64,000 nt of DNA from an uncultured Brevibacillus sp. (GCA_946402065.1 CAMIVR010000007.1:1-64000), one strand, 5' to 3'; numbered from the stretch's first letter, positions 1-9,170 are shown. A program made the numbers and translations. Notes: a model not told the origin generated them from the sequence alone.

Positions 1-1581
1 ATTCGCGCTGCCTTCAAGGCGGCTATGGAAGGCAAACAAGTGGCAGTGCTCGTGCCGACGACGATTCTCGCCCAGCAGCATTACGAGACGTTCCGCGAGC
101 GATTTGCCGACTACCCGATACGCGTCGAAGTCATGAGCCGTTTCCGTTCGCGCAAGGAACAGACGGCGACGATGAAAGGCCTGAAAGAAGGCACGGTCGA
201 TGTCGTCATCGGGACACACCGGATTTTGTCCAAGGACATCACGTTTCGCGATCTCGGCCTGCTCATCGTCGACGAAGAACAGCGCTTCGGTGTCAGCCAC
301 AAGGAAAAGCTCAAGCAATTGAAGAACAATGTCGACGTCCTGACCCTGACGGCTACGCCGATTCCGCGTACGCTGCACATGTCGATGCTGGGCGTGCGCG
401 ATTTGTCGGTAATTGAAACGCCGCCGGAAAACCGCTTCCCTGTACAAACCTACGTCATGGATTACAGTCCGTTGCTCGTCCGTGAGGCGATCGAGCGGGA
501 GCTGGCACGCGGGGGCCAAGTCTTTTTCCTGTACAATCAGGTGCAGGGAATCGAGCAGATGGCCGAGCAAATTTCCATGCTCGTTCCGGATGCGCGTATC
601 GCCGTAGCGCACGGTCAAATGAACGAGGGAGAGCTGGAAAGCGTCATTCTCGATTTCCTTGATGGAAACTTCGACGTACTCGTCAGTACAACCATTATTG
701 AAACTGGCGTGGATATTCCCAATGTTAATACACTTATTATTTACAATGCGGACAAAATGGGGCTGTCCCAGCTGTACCAGCTGCGTGGACGTGTCGGTCG
801 CTCCAACCGGATCGCTTACGCCTATTTCACGTACCAGCGGGATAAAGTCCTGTCGGAAGTCGCGGAGAAGCGCCTGCAGGCGATCAAGGAGTTTACCGAG
901 CTTGGCTCCGGTTTTAAAATTGCCATGCGCGACCTGTCCATTCGCGGCGCAGGTAATTTGCTTGGCGCCGAACAGCACGGCTTTATCAACTCAGTCGGAT
1001 TCGACATGTACACGCAAATGCTGAAAGAAGCAATTGACGAATTAAAAGGCGAGGTCAAGCAGCAAACAGCCTCACCTGTGGAAATCAACATTCAGCTCGA
1101 TGCGTACATCCCATCGCTCTACATCACAGACAGCCGGCAGAAAATCGAAATGTACAAGAAATTTGTCGCTGTCTCGACATTGGAGGAGGTGGACGATCTG
1201 GCGGATGAACTGCTCGATCGCTTCGGCGATATTCCGAAGCCGGTCGAGAACTTGCTAACCATCTCGCGCATGCGTGTCTACGCCCTGCATTATCACATCA
1301 CGGAGATAAGCCAAAAAGATCCAGATGTTATCAAATTATTCCTCCATCCAAGCCAAAACAGCAATATTGACGGGGGGGCATTGTTCGCCCTGGCCAGTGA
1401 TTGGGGACGGCGAGTTGGGCTCGTGGGTGGACAACAGATTATCATAACTGTTAAAGTAAAGGGGTTGAACATTGAAGAAGGTGTTCGGCTTACAGAAAAA
1501 CTGCTCAGTGAGTTTTACAAGGTGCAGAAAGACACCAGCTCCAATGGGTTGTTAAACAACCAGCTTGGGGTCAGCCAATAG
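1..1581 (+). CDS. mfd: Transcription-repair coupling factor Mfd, C-terminal part (5' end outside window)
   Basis: Mfd is an ATP-driven DNA translocase that removes RNA polymerase stalled at lesions and recruits the UvrABC repair enzymes. The reading frame is open from base 1, so the track's ATG at 25 is internal and the gene is cut by the window edge; 526 residues are visible. They contain the later RecG/Mfd-type helicase motifs: an Ia-like segment (PTTILAQQ), the DEEQRFG Walker B box, TATPIPRTL, and motif VI (QLRGRVGRS), followed by the C-terminal TRCF domain. The position upstream of spoVT and yabM matches Bacillus. It ends at TAG just before the prsA-like gene. Confidence 0.96.
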   Translation: MRAAFKAAMEGKQVAVLVPTTILAQQHYETFRERFADYPIRVEVMSRFRSRKEQTATMKGLKEGTVDVVIGTHRILSKDITFRDLGLLIVDEEQRFGVSHKEKLKQLKNNVDVLTLTATPIPRTLHMSMLGVRDLSVIETPPENRFPVQTYVMDYSPLLVREAIERELARGGQVFFLYNQVQGIEQMAEQISMLVPDARIAVAHGQMNEGELESVILDFLDGNFDVLVSTTIIETGVDIPNVNTLIIYNADKMGLSQLYQLRGRVGRSNRIAYAYFTYQRDKVLSEVAEKRLQAIKEFTELGSGFKIAMRDLSIRGAGNLLGAEQHGFINSVGFDMYTQMLKEAIDELKGEVKQQTASPVEINIQLDAYIPSLYITDSRQKIEMYKKFVAVSTLEEVDDLADELLDRFGDIPKPVENLLTISRMRVYALHYHITEISQKDPDVIKLFLHPSQNSNIDGGALFALASDWGRRVGLVGGQQIIITVKVKGLNIEEGVRLTEKLLSEFYKVQKDTSSNGLLNNQLGVSQ

Positions 1582-1597
1582 AAGGGAGAACAAATCG

Positions 1598-2665
1598 ATG
1601 AAACGATTCCTTACCGTTCTGACTACAACCGTTGTAGCAGTTTCGTTATTATCGGCGTGCGGCAAAAATGCCGAAAGCGCTCAGCCGGCTCCGTCGAACC
1701 AAACTCAACCAGGGGGGAGTCAAGGTGCGGCACCAGCGGACTCGAAGGATCCGCTTGCACAGTTCCCTGCGCTGAAGCTTCCGTTTTCAGTTGACCCAAA
1801 TACCGTCATCGCTGATTATCAAGGCGGCAAACTGACAGCGAAGGAATTTGAAAATTTCCTCCGCGCACTCAACTTCTTAAACCCGCAGCAAGGGGCGATG
1901 ATCGAGACGGCGGATACAGAAGCGCTCAAAACGTATGTGCGTGAATACGCCGCTTCCAAAATCCTCTCCGGGCGTGCAGATGCCAAGGTGAAGAAAGAGT
2001 CCAACAAACAGGCTGAAACAACGTTCAGCCGTTTGAAAGAGCAATATATGGAGCGGCTTGGCAAGGATGAGGCGAAATTCACCAAGCTGCTGGAAGGTCA
2101 AGGCGTGACCAAAGATGAAGTTGTCAAGCAGATGGAGCTGATCAACAATTCGATTGGCGTGCTGCAAAGCGGAATCGACGAGGCAGCCTTGAAAAAAGAG
2201 TACGATCAAACGGACAAATCTGTATTTACGATTGCCTCCGTGCGCCACATCCTGATTTCCTCAGAGACTCGCAAGCCTGAGGAAGCATTGAAAATCGCCA
2301 ACGATTTGCTGGCGAGATTGAAAAAGGGAGAAGACTTTGCTACGCTGGCCAAGGAAAAAACGGAGGATCCTGGCAGCAAGGAAACAGGCGGATTGTACGA
2401 GAATGCCGATGTAAACGGTTGGGTGCCGGAGTTTAAACAAGCGGCACTGACGCAGCCGATCGGTCAAATCAGCGACCCGCCAGTCAAAACCGATTACGGG
2501 TACCATATCATCAAAGTAGAAAAGCGTTCGGTCCGCCCATTTGAAGAAGTCAAAGACAGCCTCAAACAAAAAGGGCTGGGCGAGGCATACGACAAATTCA
2601 TTTCCCAAGACGTGGACAAGCTCGTGACAAATTGGAACATTCCGGAAGCAAAACCGGTTAAATAG
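1598..2665 (+). CDS. prsA: PrsA/SurA-like foldase lipoprotein with parvulin domain
   Basis: An extracytoplasmic peptidyl-prolyl cis-trans isomerase and chaperone lipoprotein, 355 residues. ATG 1598 is preferred over the track's upstream start because a GAAGGGAG Shine-Dalgarno lies about 9 nt ahead and the protein then begins with a normal lipoprotein signal (MKRF..., lipobox LLSAC). A Ser/Pro/Gln-rich linker follows, then a SurA_N-like helical region and a parvulin rotamase domain at about residues 214-310 (VRHILISS, GYHIIKVE). It begins 17 nt after mfd and ends at a terminator. B. subtilis has no prsA between mfd and spoVT, so this placement is lineage-specific. The family call is firm; equivalence to the essential B. 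subtilis PrsA is not shown. Confidence 0.85.
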   Translation: MKRFLTVLTTTVVAVSLLSACGKNAESAQPAPSNQTQPGGSQGAAPADSKDPLAQFPALKLPFSVDPNTVIADYQGGKLTAKEFENFLRALNFLNPQQGAMIETADTEALKTYVREYAASKILSGRADAKVKKESNKQAETTFSRLKEQYMERLGKDEAKFTKLLEGQGVTKDEVVKQMELINNSIGVLQSGIDEAALKKEYDQTDKSVFTIASVRHILISSETRKPEEALKIANDLLARLKKGEDFATLAKEKTEDPGSKETGGLYENADVNGWVPEFKQAALTQPIGQISDPPVKTDYGYHIIKVEKRSVRPFEEVKDSLKQKGLGEAYDKFISQDVDKLVTNWNIPEAKPVK

Positions 2666-2669
2666 GTGG

Positions 2670-2706
2670 AAAAAGACAGGGGGTCAAGCGATTCCCTGTT
2701 TTTTCG
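2670..2706 (+). terminator. Rho-independent terminator after the prsA-like gene
   Basis: The stem GACAGGG/CCCTGTT around a 12-nt loop is followed by a run of T. It lies 5 nt after the prsA-like stop codon and separates that gene from spoVT. Confidence 0.75.
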
Positions 2707-2711
2707 TTTTG

Positions 2712-2742
2712 TCGCATATTCTTCAAAACTCGGCAAATACTA
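2712..2742 (+). promoter_or_regulatory. Candidate sigma-G promoter of spoVT
   Basis: TCGCATA and AATACTA are separated by 17 nt, close to the forespore sigma-G consensus (TGAATA, 17-18 nt, CATACTA). B. subtilis spoVT is a sigma-G gene, so the match is expected. It lies about 150 nt upstream of the spoVT start, leaving a long leader. Assigned by eye only. Confidence 0.45.
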
Positions 2743-2889
2743 TAATCACTCACTTGCGACCCCGGGGGGAGTACACAAGGACTGGTAAATTTTATAACAG
2801 CCAGAGCATAGTTAAAAACGGGATTAATGGAAAAGATACGGGTAACCCTTACCTACAATTAATCTCTCAAGAAAGCGAGGCAACAAGAT

Positions 2890-3432
2890 ATGAAGGCAAC
2901 AGGTATTGTTCGTCGTATTGACGACCTCGGACGTGTCGTGATCCCGAAAGAAATTCGCCGTACCCTGCGCATTCGCGAAGGCGACCCTCTTGAGATTTTT
3001 GTCGATCGTGATGGGGAAGTGATTTTGAAAAAATATTCGCCGATTGGTGAGTTGGGTGACTTTGCCAAGGAATACGCCGATTCGCTCTATGAGAGTATGA
3101 ATCATATGGTGCTCATTTCCGACCGAGACAGCGTCATTGCGGTTGCAGGGGCTTCGAAAAAAGAATACATGGAAAAATCCGTTGGCAGCATCGTGGAAAA
3201 ATGCTTGGAAGACCGCAAGAGCCGCTTGGAGAAGAACAGTGGCCAGTACGAAATTTGCCGCGATTTGACTGAACAGTACTCATCGTTTGTCGTAGCCCCG
3301 ATTGTCGCTGGCGGCGATCCGATCGGAGCAGTCATCCTCTTGAGCAAGAATGATTCGACGAAAATGGGCGAACTGGAAATGAAAATGGCGGAGACAGCCG
3401 CCGGCTTTTTGGCCAAACAAATGGAGCAATAA
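2890..3432 (+). CDS. spoVT: Stage V sporulation protein T, AbrB-family regulator
   Basis: A forespore transcription factor that adjusts sigma-G-dependent genes and spore coat and germination properties. The 180 residues comprise an N-terminal AbrB swapped-hairpin DNA-binding domain (about 1-50, with GRVVIPKEIRRTLRI) and a C-terminal GAF-like domain (about 56-178), the normal SpoVT layout and length. AAGCGAGG precedes the ATG. It is followed by a terminator and then the yabM-type flippase, as in Bacillus. Confidence 0.95.
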   Translation: MKATGIVRRIDDLGRVVIPKEIRRTLRIREGDPLEIFVDRDGEVILKKYSPIGELGDFAKEYADSLYESMNHMVLISDRDSVIAVAGASKKEYMEKSVGSIVEKCLEDRKSRLEKNSGQYEICRDLTEQYSSFVVAPIVAGGDPIGAVILLSKNDSTKMGELEMKMAETAAGFLAKQMEQ

Positions 3433-3448
3433 GATGGCCTGAAAAAGG

Positions 3449-3476
3449 ACTAGCTGAACGTGAGCTAGTTTTTTTT
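3449..3476 (+). terminator. Rho-independent terminator after spoVT
   Basis: A perfect 7-bp stem ACTAGCT/AGCTAGT with a 7-nt loop is followed by eight T residues, 17 nt after the spoVT stop codon. Confidence 0.85.
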
Positions 3477-3491
3477 CATTTGGTTGCGTTG

Positions 3492-3500
3492 TGGTATAAT
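3492..3500 (+). promoter_or_regulatory. Extended -10 promoter for the yabM operon
   Basis: TGGTATAAT is a textbook extended -10 element, 37 nt upstream of the yabM start. The matching -35 region is only a T-rich stretch overlapping the preceding terminator. It probably drives yabM-yabN-yabO. Confidence 0.5.
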
Positions 3501-3537
3501 GAACGCAGTTTCTGGTGTGAGAGGAGAACTTACATAG

Positions 3538-5172
3538 ATGTCGACTGAAAGAGGTTCCAGCCAATTTGTCAAAGGAGCCGCCATACTGGGGATTGCCGGG
3601 CTTGTTTCCAAGCTGCTCGGTGCCCTGTACCGCATTCCCTATCAGAATATTACCGGTGATATCGGGTTATACGTATACATGCAGGTCTATCCACTCTATA
3701 CGACATTGCTGATCCTCGCTACGGCCGGATTTCCGATCGCCATTTCAAAAATGGTATCCGAGCGATTGGCGCTGGGTGATGCGCTTGGCGCACGGAAAGC
3801 ATTTCGGATAGCCAGCATTGCTCTGGTCATACTCGGATGTTTTTTCTTTTTTCTCCTGTACTTCGGAGCTCCGCTCATCTCCCGGCTGATGGGTGACGAG
3901 CACCTTACCTTGCCGCTTCGGGCCGTTTCCTGGTCACTGCCGCTCGTGCCGCTGGTGGCGATTCTGCGCGGCTACTTCCAGGGCCATCAAAATATGCTGC
4001 CGACAGCCGTTTCACAGGTGATGGAACAACTGTTTCGCGTTATTTTTATCCTCATCGCCGCTTATTGGATGATGAGTGCCTATCAGGATGAGTATCTGGC
4101 CGGTACGGGCGCCGTGTTTGCGGCCTTTCCCGGTGCAGTAGCCGCGATTTTGGTCCTGATCTTTTACTGGCAGCGCACATCGCGAAGGGACAGGCGGCTG
4201 CGGGCCAGGATGCAGCCGGTCGGCGAGACGTGGTCAAACCGGCATATTTTGCGCAGCCTGCTCTTTTACGCGCTTCCGATCTGTATGGGGGCGCTCGTTT
4301 TGCCGCTGATCCCGTTGGTCGATTCGCTTACCGTCGTCAATATGCTGCAGTGGAGCAACATGGCAGAGGAGGCCGCCAAGATTGCCAAAGGTGCGTATGA
4401 CCGTGGTCAGCCGTTGATCCAGTTCGGTACTTTTTTTGCCACGTCTCTATCGCTCGCACTTGTCCCGGCGATTAGCGAAGCCGTAGCGAAGGGCCAGCAG
4501 AAGGTGGTCGAAAGCCGTACGGAAGTAGCGATACGCTTGACCTTGCTGCTCGGGCTGCCGGCGTCTTTTGGACTAGCCTTGCTGGCAGATCCGATCAATA
4601 TCATGCTGTACGGCGACAGCAAAGGAACAGAAGCGCTTGCTATCCAAGCCTTTACGATTTTGTTCGCCACTTTGGGCATTGCCACGTCGGGGATTTTGCA
4701 GGGATTCGGCAAGGTGACGCTGCCCGCTTATCACTTGTTTATCGGCGTCCTGGTAAAATTGCTGCTGAATCTGCTGCTGGTGCCGCTTTGGGGCATTTCC
4801 GGCGCTGCCTTGGCGACGGTGCTGGCCTACGTCACGTCCATGGCGCTGAACATGCGGGCGATCAAGCGCCACATCGGCGTCAAGGTTAAATTCCGCAGGT
4901 TTATTGGCAAGCCGGCTGTTGCGGTCGTCATCATGTCAGTGGTTGTGCTGCTGGTAGAGTTGCTGTTGACGCTCGTCCTTAGCGACGTCATCGGCTCACA
5001 TCGAATGCTCTATACGCTCGTTGGCGGTATCGCCGTCGTGGCGGGAGGGATCGTCTACGTCCTTGCCCTGCTCGCTACAGGGGCACTGACAGCTGGCGAC
5101 ATGCGCCTGTTGCCAAAAGGAACGAAAATCATTGCGCTGTTGACGCGTTTAAAACTAGTCCGCGAGCCATAA
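3538..5172 (+). CDS. yabM: MATE/MVF-type polysaccharide flippase, YabM/SpoVB family
   Basis: A polytopic membrane protein of 544 residues in the MurJ/SpoVB-like lipid-linked oligosaccharide flippase superfamily. It starts with the family's typical segment (FVKGAAILGIAGLVSKLLGA) and has about 14 hydrophobic helices spread over its whole length. Its position between spoVT and yabN makes it the YabM counterpart; SpoVB, its paralog, is usually encoded elsewhere. The likely role is export of a cell-wall or cortex precursor. The substrate cannot be read from sequence. Confidence 0.85.
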   Translation: MSTERGSSQFVKGAAILGIAGLVSKLLGALYRIPYQNITGDIGLYVYMQVYPLYTTLLILATAGFPIAISKMVSERLALGDALGARKAFRIASIALVILGCFFFFLLYFGAPLISRLMGDEHLTLPLRAVSWSLPLVPLVAILRGYFQGHQNMLPTAVSQVMEQLFRVIFILIAAYWMMSAYQDEYLAGTGAVFAAFPGAVAAILVLIFYWQRTSRRDRRLRARMQPVGETWSNRHILRSLLFYALPICMGALVLPLIPLVDSLTVVNMLQWSNMAEEAAKIAKGAYDRGQPLIQFGTFFATSLSLALVPAISEAVAKGQQKVVESRTEVAIRLTLLLGLPASFGLALLADPINIMLYGDSKGTEALAIQAFTILFATLGIATSGILQGFGKVTLPAYHLFIGVLVKLLLNLLLVPLWGISGAALATVLAYVTSMALNMRAIKRHIGVKVKFRRFIGKPAVAVVIMSVVVLLVELLLTLVLSDVIGSHRMLYTLVGGIAVVAGGIVYVLALLATGALTAGDMRLLPKGTKIIALLTRLKLVREP

Positions 5173-5199
5173 GACTCGCTTAAGGAGGCAGTCGGTAAA

Positions 5200-6684
5200 A
5201 TGACCGCTACGATTCGCGTGCTTGGTCTGGGGGCAGGAGACCTCGACCAGTTGCCGCTGGGTGTTTACAAGCAAATCAAACGAGCGACTCATCTGTACGC
5301 GCGGACGGCTGATCATCCGGTGATCAGCCAGTTGGCAGCCGAAGGCATAACCTTTGTGTCGTTTGATGAGACGTATGAACAGTGTGATACATTCGAAGAG
5401 GTGTACGAACGGATTGCCGCAGCATTGATTGCACTCGCGAAGCAGCATGCAGAGATTGTCTACGCCGTACCCGGGCATCCCTTGGTTGCCGAACGGACGG
5501 TGCAATTGCTTCTGCAAGCAGCCAAGGAGCAGGAGCTGGTCGTCGACGTGCTGGGCGGGCAAAGCTTTCTCGACCCACTGTTCGCCAGACTGGCCATCGA
5601 TCCGATCGAAGGGTGCGCCCTGGTGGATGCGACAAGTCTGCGCGCGGAACAGATCAATCCGCTTCTGCACACGGTGATTGCCCAAGTGTATGATCAGATG
5701 ATTGCTTCCGACGTCAAATTGACGCTCATGGACGTATTTCCTGACGATTACCGTGTGACGATTGTGACAGCTGTCGGCGTGAGCGGGCTGGAGCATGTCG
5801 AAACCGTTCCGCTGCACGAGCTGGATCACCACGAAAACTTCGGCAATCTGAGCCTGGTGTATGTGCCGCCCACTCGGGAGCAGTCCATTTACAACCGCCA
5901 GTTTGCCGCCTTGAAGGAAATCGTGGCGATTTTGCGCAGCCCCGAGGGATGCCCGTGGGACCGCGAGCAGACGCATCAAAGCATCCGCAAGAATTTGCTT
6001 GAGGAGACCTACGAAGTCATCGAGACGATTGACGACGATGATCCGGACGCGATGTGCGAAGAGCTTGGCGATTTGCTGCTGCAAATCATGCTGCATGCGC
6101 AAATGGCTGCAGAAGACGGCTACTTTACCGTCGACGATGTCGTATTCGCGATCAATGAAAAGCTGATTCGCCGGCACCCGCACGTCTTCGGCGATAAAAG
6201 TGCCGAAAACGCAACGGAGGCGCTCGCTTCCTGGCAGGAGATCAAGGCACAGGAAAAGGCCGCAAAGGGTATCGATCCGGCACAGCAGTCCCAACTGTCA
6301 GGGATTCCGCGTGAGTTGCCAGCGCTTATGTATTCCTACAAGCTGCAGAAAAAAGCCGCTGCAGTCGGCTTTGATTGGGATCATGTAGAAGATGTGTACA
6401 AAAAAATCGAGGAAGAGTATCACGAGTTGAAGCAAGCTCCAGCCGAAGAACGGGCGGGAGAGCTGGGCGACCTGCTGTTTGCCGTGGTCAATTTGGCGCG
6501 ATTCTACAAGATCGATCCGGAGGAAGCGCTTGGCTTGACAAATCGCAAGTTTACCCGTCGTTTTGGCTATATCGAGCAAAAGTTGCAAGCAGCCAACAAG
6601 ACGTTTGCAGAGACGACCCTGACCGAGATGGATCAGTGGTGGGATGAGATGAAACAGTTGGAAAAGGGGAGCGATGAACGATGA
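5200..6684 (+). CDS. yabN: YabN: tetrapyrrole-methylase-like domain fused to MazG pyrophosphohydrolase
   Basis: A 494-residue fusion. Residues 1 to about 215 form a SAM-dependent tetrapyrrole methylase-like domain (IRVLGLGAGDLDQLPLGV; YAVPGHPLVAERTV). Residues from about 235 carry two MazG-type helical modules. The first has the metal-binding pair EETYE ... EELGD, the second EEEYHE ... GELGD. MazG domains hydrolyse NTPs to NMP and pyrophosphate, probably to clear aberrant nucleotides; the role of the methylase half is unknown. AAGGAGG precedes the ATG, and the end overlaps yabO by four bases (ATGA), implying translational coupling. Confidence 0.93.
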   Translation: MTATIRVLGLGAGDLDQLPLGVYKQIKRATHLYARTADHPVISQLAAEGITFVSFDETYEQCDTFEEVYERIAAALIALAKQHAEIVYAVPGHPLVAERTVQLLLQAAKEQELVVDVLGGQSFLDPLFARLAIDPIEGCALVDATSLRAEQINPLLHTVIAQVYDQMIASDVKLTLMDVFPDDYRVTIVTAVGVSGLEHVETVPLHELDHHENFGNLSLVYVPPTREQSIYNRQFAALKEIVAILRSPEGCPWDREQTHQSIRKNLLEETYEVIETIDDDDPDAMCEELGDLLLQIMLHAQMAAEDGYFTVDDVVFAINEKLIRRHPHVFGDKSAENATEALASWQEIKAQEKAAKGIDPAQQSQLSGIPRELPALMYSYKLQKKAAAVGFDWDHVEDVYKKIEEEYHELKQAPAEERAGELGDLLFAVVNLARFYKIDPEEALGLTNRKFTRRFGYIEQKLQAANKTFAETTLTEMDQWWDEMKQLEKGSDER

Positions 6685-6974
6685 GATTAGACAAATTTTT
6701 AAAAGTGTCGCGCTTGATCAAACGCCGCACGCTGGCCAAAGACGTTTGCGATCAAAGCCGGGTGGAAATCAACGAGCGCACAGCCAAAGCATCGAGCAAC
6801 GTGAAAATTGGCGATACGCTGTCCATCCGTTTTGGCCAGAAGCGCGTCGTCGTCGTGGTCGAAGATATCAAAGAAAACCCGCGGAAAGAGGAAGCGGCGT
6901 CGCTGTATCGCGTCGTTGGCGAAATTCCGGTGCCGCGGGATGAAAAAGAGGAAGAAGACTACCTGCGCGGGTAG
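6681..6974 (+). CDS. rqcP: S4-domain RNA-binding protein YabO/RqcP
   Basis: A small S4-domain protein of 97 residues; the N-terminus (RLDKFLKVSRLIKRRTLA) is the classic S4 fold. The family (Hsp15/RqcP) binds stalled 50S-nascent-chain complexes and supports C-terminal alanine tailing with RqcH in ribosome quality control. The acidic C-terminal tail (EKEEEDYL) is typical. It overlaps yabN by ATGA, so the two are co-translated. Confidence 0.9.
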   Translation: MRLDKFLKVSRLIKRRTLAKDVCDQSRVEINERTAKASSNVKIGDTLSIRFGQKRVVVVVEDIKENPRKEEAASLYRVVGEIPVPRDEKEEEDYLRG

Positions 6975-7078
6975 TCTTTTTAGTTCTAAAAGGACATCCC
7001 CTCCCATACGATGGTACAAGAATACAATCTCGATGACTGTAGAGTGAATTTTTTAAGCCATAGGGGGGAGGCTTTGCC

Positions 7079-7363
7079 ATGAGTGATCAACATAAACGAC
7101 CGCGACATGAAGTCGTGATGATCAATCGTCGCAGTTTGGCGATATCAGGGGTAAAAAAGGTAGAGAGCTTTGACAGTGAAGAGTTTCTGCTGGAGACGGA
7201 AAGTGGTTTTTTGAGCATACGCGGACAAAATCTGCATATGAAAAATTTAAGCTTGGAGACCGGAGAAGTAGCCATTGAGGGATTGGTCCATGATATGGGT
7301 TATCTTGAGCAGGGGCAGACCGGAGATCGCTCCAAAGGATTCTTCGGTAAGTTATTCAAGTGA
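7079..7363 (+). CDS. yabP: Sporulation protein YabP
   Basis: A protein of 94 residues in the YabP family, required for sporulation and made in the mother cell in B. subtilis. The core segment (VMINRRSLAISGVKKVESFD ...) is recognisable, and the C-terminal region is slightly longer than usual. GGGGGGAGG lies upstream of the ATG. It overlaps yabQ by four bases (GTGA). The roughly 105-nt gap after rqcP leaves room for a separate sporulation promoter; I saw no convincing sigma-E match. Confidence 0.9.
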   Translation: MSDQHKRPRHEVVMINRRSLAISGVKKVESFDSEEFLLETESGFLSIRGQNLHMKNLSLETGEVAIEGLVHDMGYLEQGQTGDRSKGFFGKLFK

Positions 7364-7932
7364 GTATCGCTGTACAACTTCAAACAATCGCATATATGGG
7401 TATCTGTGGAGCCTTGATGGGTGTCGGCTTTGACACCTACCAAGTGTTCAGAGACAGAGGCGGCTTTCCTCGATGGCTGGTCTTTTTCTGTGATGTGCTT
7501 TTCTGGTTGGCAAGTGTCGCTGCAGTCTTTTACGTGCTTGTCTGGATTAACGACGGGATCATCCGCTTCCCTATCTTTCTGGGCATCTTCGCGGGAGCGT
7601 GGATATATTTTGTATTAGGAAGTAAGAAGTATATTCATTTGCTGCTCGTCATGATAAAATTTTGTAAGTGGATGTATCGCGTCATCTTGATGACCTTCGA
7701 CATGTTGCTGATACGTCCGATCCGGTTTATTTTCAAGTGCATTTGGGTGTTGATTGCCTTTTTGCTGTCTGTCTTGTTATCGATTTGTCGGGTGATCTGG
7801 AAGGTTGTCAAATTCCTGCTCAGCCCCTTTACGTTTGTATATCTAAATATGACGAAAAGAATTCGTGTCATTTTCGGGGGAAATTGGCTAAGATTAAGGA
7901 ACAAGATTGGCTCCCTGTTCAAGCGGAAGTAA
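7360..7932 (+). CDS. yabQ: Spore cortex biosynthesis protein YabQ
   Basis: An integral membrane protein of 190 residues needed for spore cortex formation and located in the outer forespore membrane in B. subtilis. The N-terminal half has hydrophobic helices (about 5-25, 38-58 and 65-85). The rest alternates aromatic and hydrophobic stretches with basic residues and ends in a positively charged tail. The GTG start overlaps the yabP stop. The order yabP-yabQ-divIC is conserved. Confidence 0.87.
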   Translation: MSIAVQLQTIAYMGICGALMGVGFDTYQVFRDRGGFPRWLVFFCDVLFWLASVAAVFYVLVWINDGIIRFPIFLGIFAGAWIYFVLGSKKYIHLLLVMIKFCKWMYRVILMTFDMLLIRPIRFIFKCIWVLIAFLLSVLLSICRVIWKVVKFLLSPFTFVYLNMTKRIRVIFGGNWLRLRNKIGSLFKRK

Positions 7933-7954
7933 ACCCAAGAGGTGGATTCGGAGA

Positions 7955-8266
7955 ATGAAAAGCAGCTCAGCTACATCCAAAAAAAAAGGCCAGAAACGGC
8001 GGATTCGGTTTTTCCTGTTTTTTGTGTTGATTTTCTTTATATGGACGGGCTATACGGCCTATCTGCAAAGCGGATTGCTGTCCGATAAGGAACAGCAGCT
8101 TGCGAATTTGAAAGAAGAGCAGGCAGCTGCACAGCAGCTTCAAGCCGAGCTGACGTATAAAGCCAGTCGACTCAACGACAAAGACTATATCGCTGAATTG
8201 GCGCGGAAGAATCATTACTTTTCCAAACCCGGCGAAATCATTTACGTCATTCCCGACCAGAAGTAG
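7955..8266 (+). CDS. divIC: Septum formation initiator DivIC
   Basis: A bitopic division protein of 103 residues, partner of FtsL and DivIB in septal wall synthesis. ATG 7955 is chosen over the track's 7907 because AAGAGGTGG lies just upstream and the protein then starts with a basic cytoplasmic segment (SSATSKKKGQKRR). A single membrane helix (about 22-40) and a Glu/Gln-rich coiled coil (about 45-75) follow. The C-terminal ARKNHYFSKPGEIIY motif is the family signature. Confidence 0.92.
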   Translation: MKSSSATSKKKGQKRRIRFFLFFVLIFFIWTGYTAYLQSGLLSDKEQQLANLKEEQAAAQQLQAELTYKASRLNDKDYIAELARKNHYFSKPGEIIYVIPDQK

Positions 8267-8296
8267 AACTCTGTCAAAGGGAGGATTTTACTGTCC

Positions 8297-8668
8297 ATGG
8301 AAGTCCAGATCGGCAGTAAGCTAGAGGGCAAGGTTACGGGCATCACCAGGTTCGGCGCGTTTGTCGAGCTTCCCGGAGGAGTGACTGGGCTCGTTCACAT
8401 CAGCGAGATCGCCGACACGTACGTAACCGACATTCATCAATTCCTGAAAATTGGCGATGTCGTAACCGTCAAGGTGATGAATCTGCGTGACGGAAAAATC
8501 GGCTTGTCGATCAAACGAGCGCTGGAGCGGCCAGCAAAAACCCAAAAAACCCCTCGGGAGCGTGGAGAAAACTTTGAAGACAAGCTGAACCGCTTCCTGA
8601 AGGATAGTGAAGACCGCCTCTCGCCCTTGCGTAAAAACAACGAGAAAAAAGGGCGCGGCGGACGTTAA
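8297..8668 (+). CDS. yabR: S1-domain RNA-binding protein YabR
   Basis: A 123-residue protein with one S1 RNA-binding domain at about 5-75 (GKVTGITRFGAFVELPGG, GLVHISEIAD) and a basic, probably disordered tail. It is a general-stress, polynucleotide-binding type protein also called YugI/GSP13-like. GGGAGG precedes the ATG. It closes the divIC unit, and a terminator follows about 100 nt later. Confidence 0.9.
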   Translation: MEVQIGSKLEGKVTGITRFGAFVELPGGVTGLVHISEIADTYVTDIHQFLKIGDVVTVKVMNLRDGKIGLSIKRALERPAKTQKTPRERGENFEDKLNRFLKDSEDRLSPLRKNNEKKGRGGR

Positions 8669-8768
8669 AAAGAAATTCTCTAAAAAAGCAAGGATTCATG
8701 GAAGGTCATTTGAAATAGATGGCGAATATGTTACATAAGCCCGTTTCGCTAAGCGCGAATCACCTGGT

Positions 8769-8806
8769 AGCCGACGTTGAACGCCAAAACGTCGGTTATT
8801 TTTTTC
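8769..8806 (+). terminator. Rho-independent terminator after yabR
   Basis: A perfect 9-bp stem (GCCGACGTT with AACGTCGGT as its G-T-tolerant partner) has a 9-nt loop and is followed by seven T residues. Confidence 0.8.
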
Positions 8807-8916
8807 TCTGAAAGAGGGATTAGTGGAGGCGAGGGGAACCGCCAAGAAGAGAACACTCCGCAAGTACCTGTGAAGGCGATTATTCTTTTCGCACGTTGAT
8901 TCTCCCCAGTTGCTCA

Positions 8917-9120
8917 GAGAGAGAACAGAGGAATGGGCGGAGGCCTTTGCGGCTTAGCTCAGGCGGAGCGGAAAAAACGGCACAGCTTTATAGACCAACT
9001 CTACGATTGAATAATCATCTCTGGAATTTTGGTCGACGTGCCGTTTTTGGAGCGGAGCCGGACAGTGTTTGCTTCCTCGCAGAAGCCGCAACGAACGGAG
9101 CCCATCCTCTTTTCTCTCTC
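8917..9120. repeat. Large imperfect hairpin in the yabR-spoIIE gap
   Basis: Within the 665-bp gene-free stretch 8669-9333, two arms pair in the same order over about 200 nt: GAGAGAGAA/TTCTCTCTC, AGAGG/CCTCT, ATGGGC/GCCCAT, TTGCGGCTT/AAGCCGCAA, AAAAACGGCAC/GTGCCGTTTTT and an inner GACCAA/TTGGTC. Only short bulges and one asymmetric internal loop interrupt it. No open frame is convincing. The B. subtilis counterpart of this gap holds tRNA genes; I find none here. It could be a structured RNA or a palindromic mobile element (MITE-like). Confidence 0.6.
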
Positions 9121-9170
9121 CCCACCACAACAGCTCGGGACAAGTTGTTTTTCGTTCTCTCATTCTCGAC

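Noticed and set aside
5155-6294. 379-aa minus-strand ORF
   Set aside because: Antisense shadow of yabN. It has no ribosome binding site or recognisable motif, and yabN is certain.
7003-7028. Possible sigma-E promoter upstream of yabP
   Set aside because: A GAATACAAT -10 is present, but the only -35 candidate is about 4 nt too close. Not strong enough to list.
8947-8971. tRNA-like D-arm (GCGGCTTAGCTCAGGCGGAGC) at the place where B. subtilis has tRNA genes
   Set aside because: The D-loop would be too short, and there is no anticodon stem, no TTCGAAT T-arm and no acceptor partner. The bases are explained by the large hairpin.
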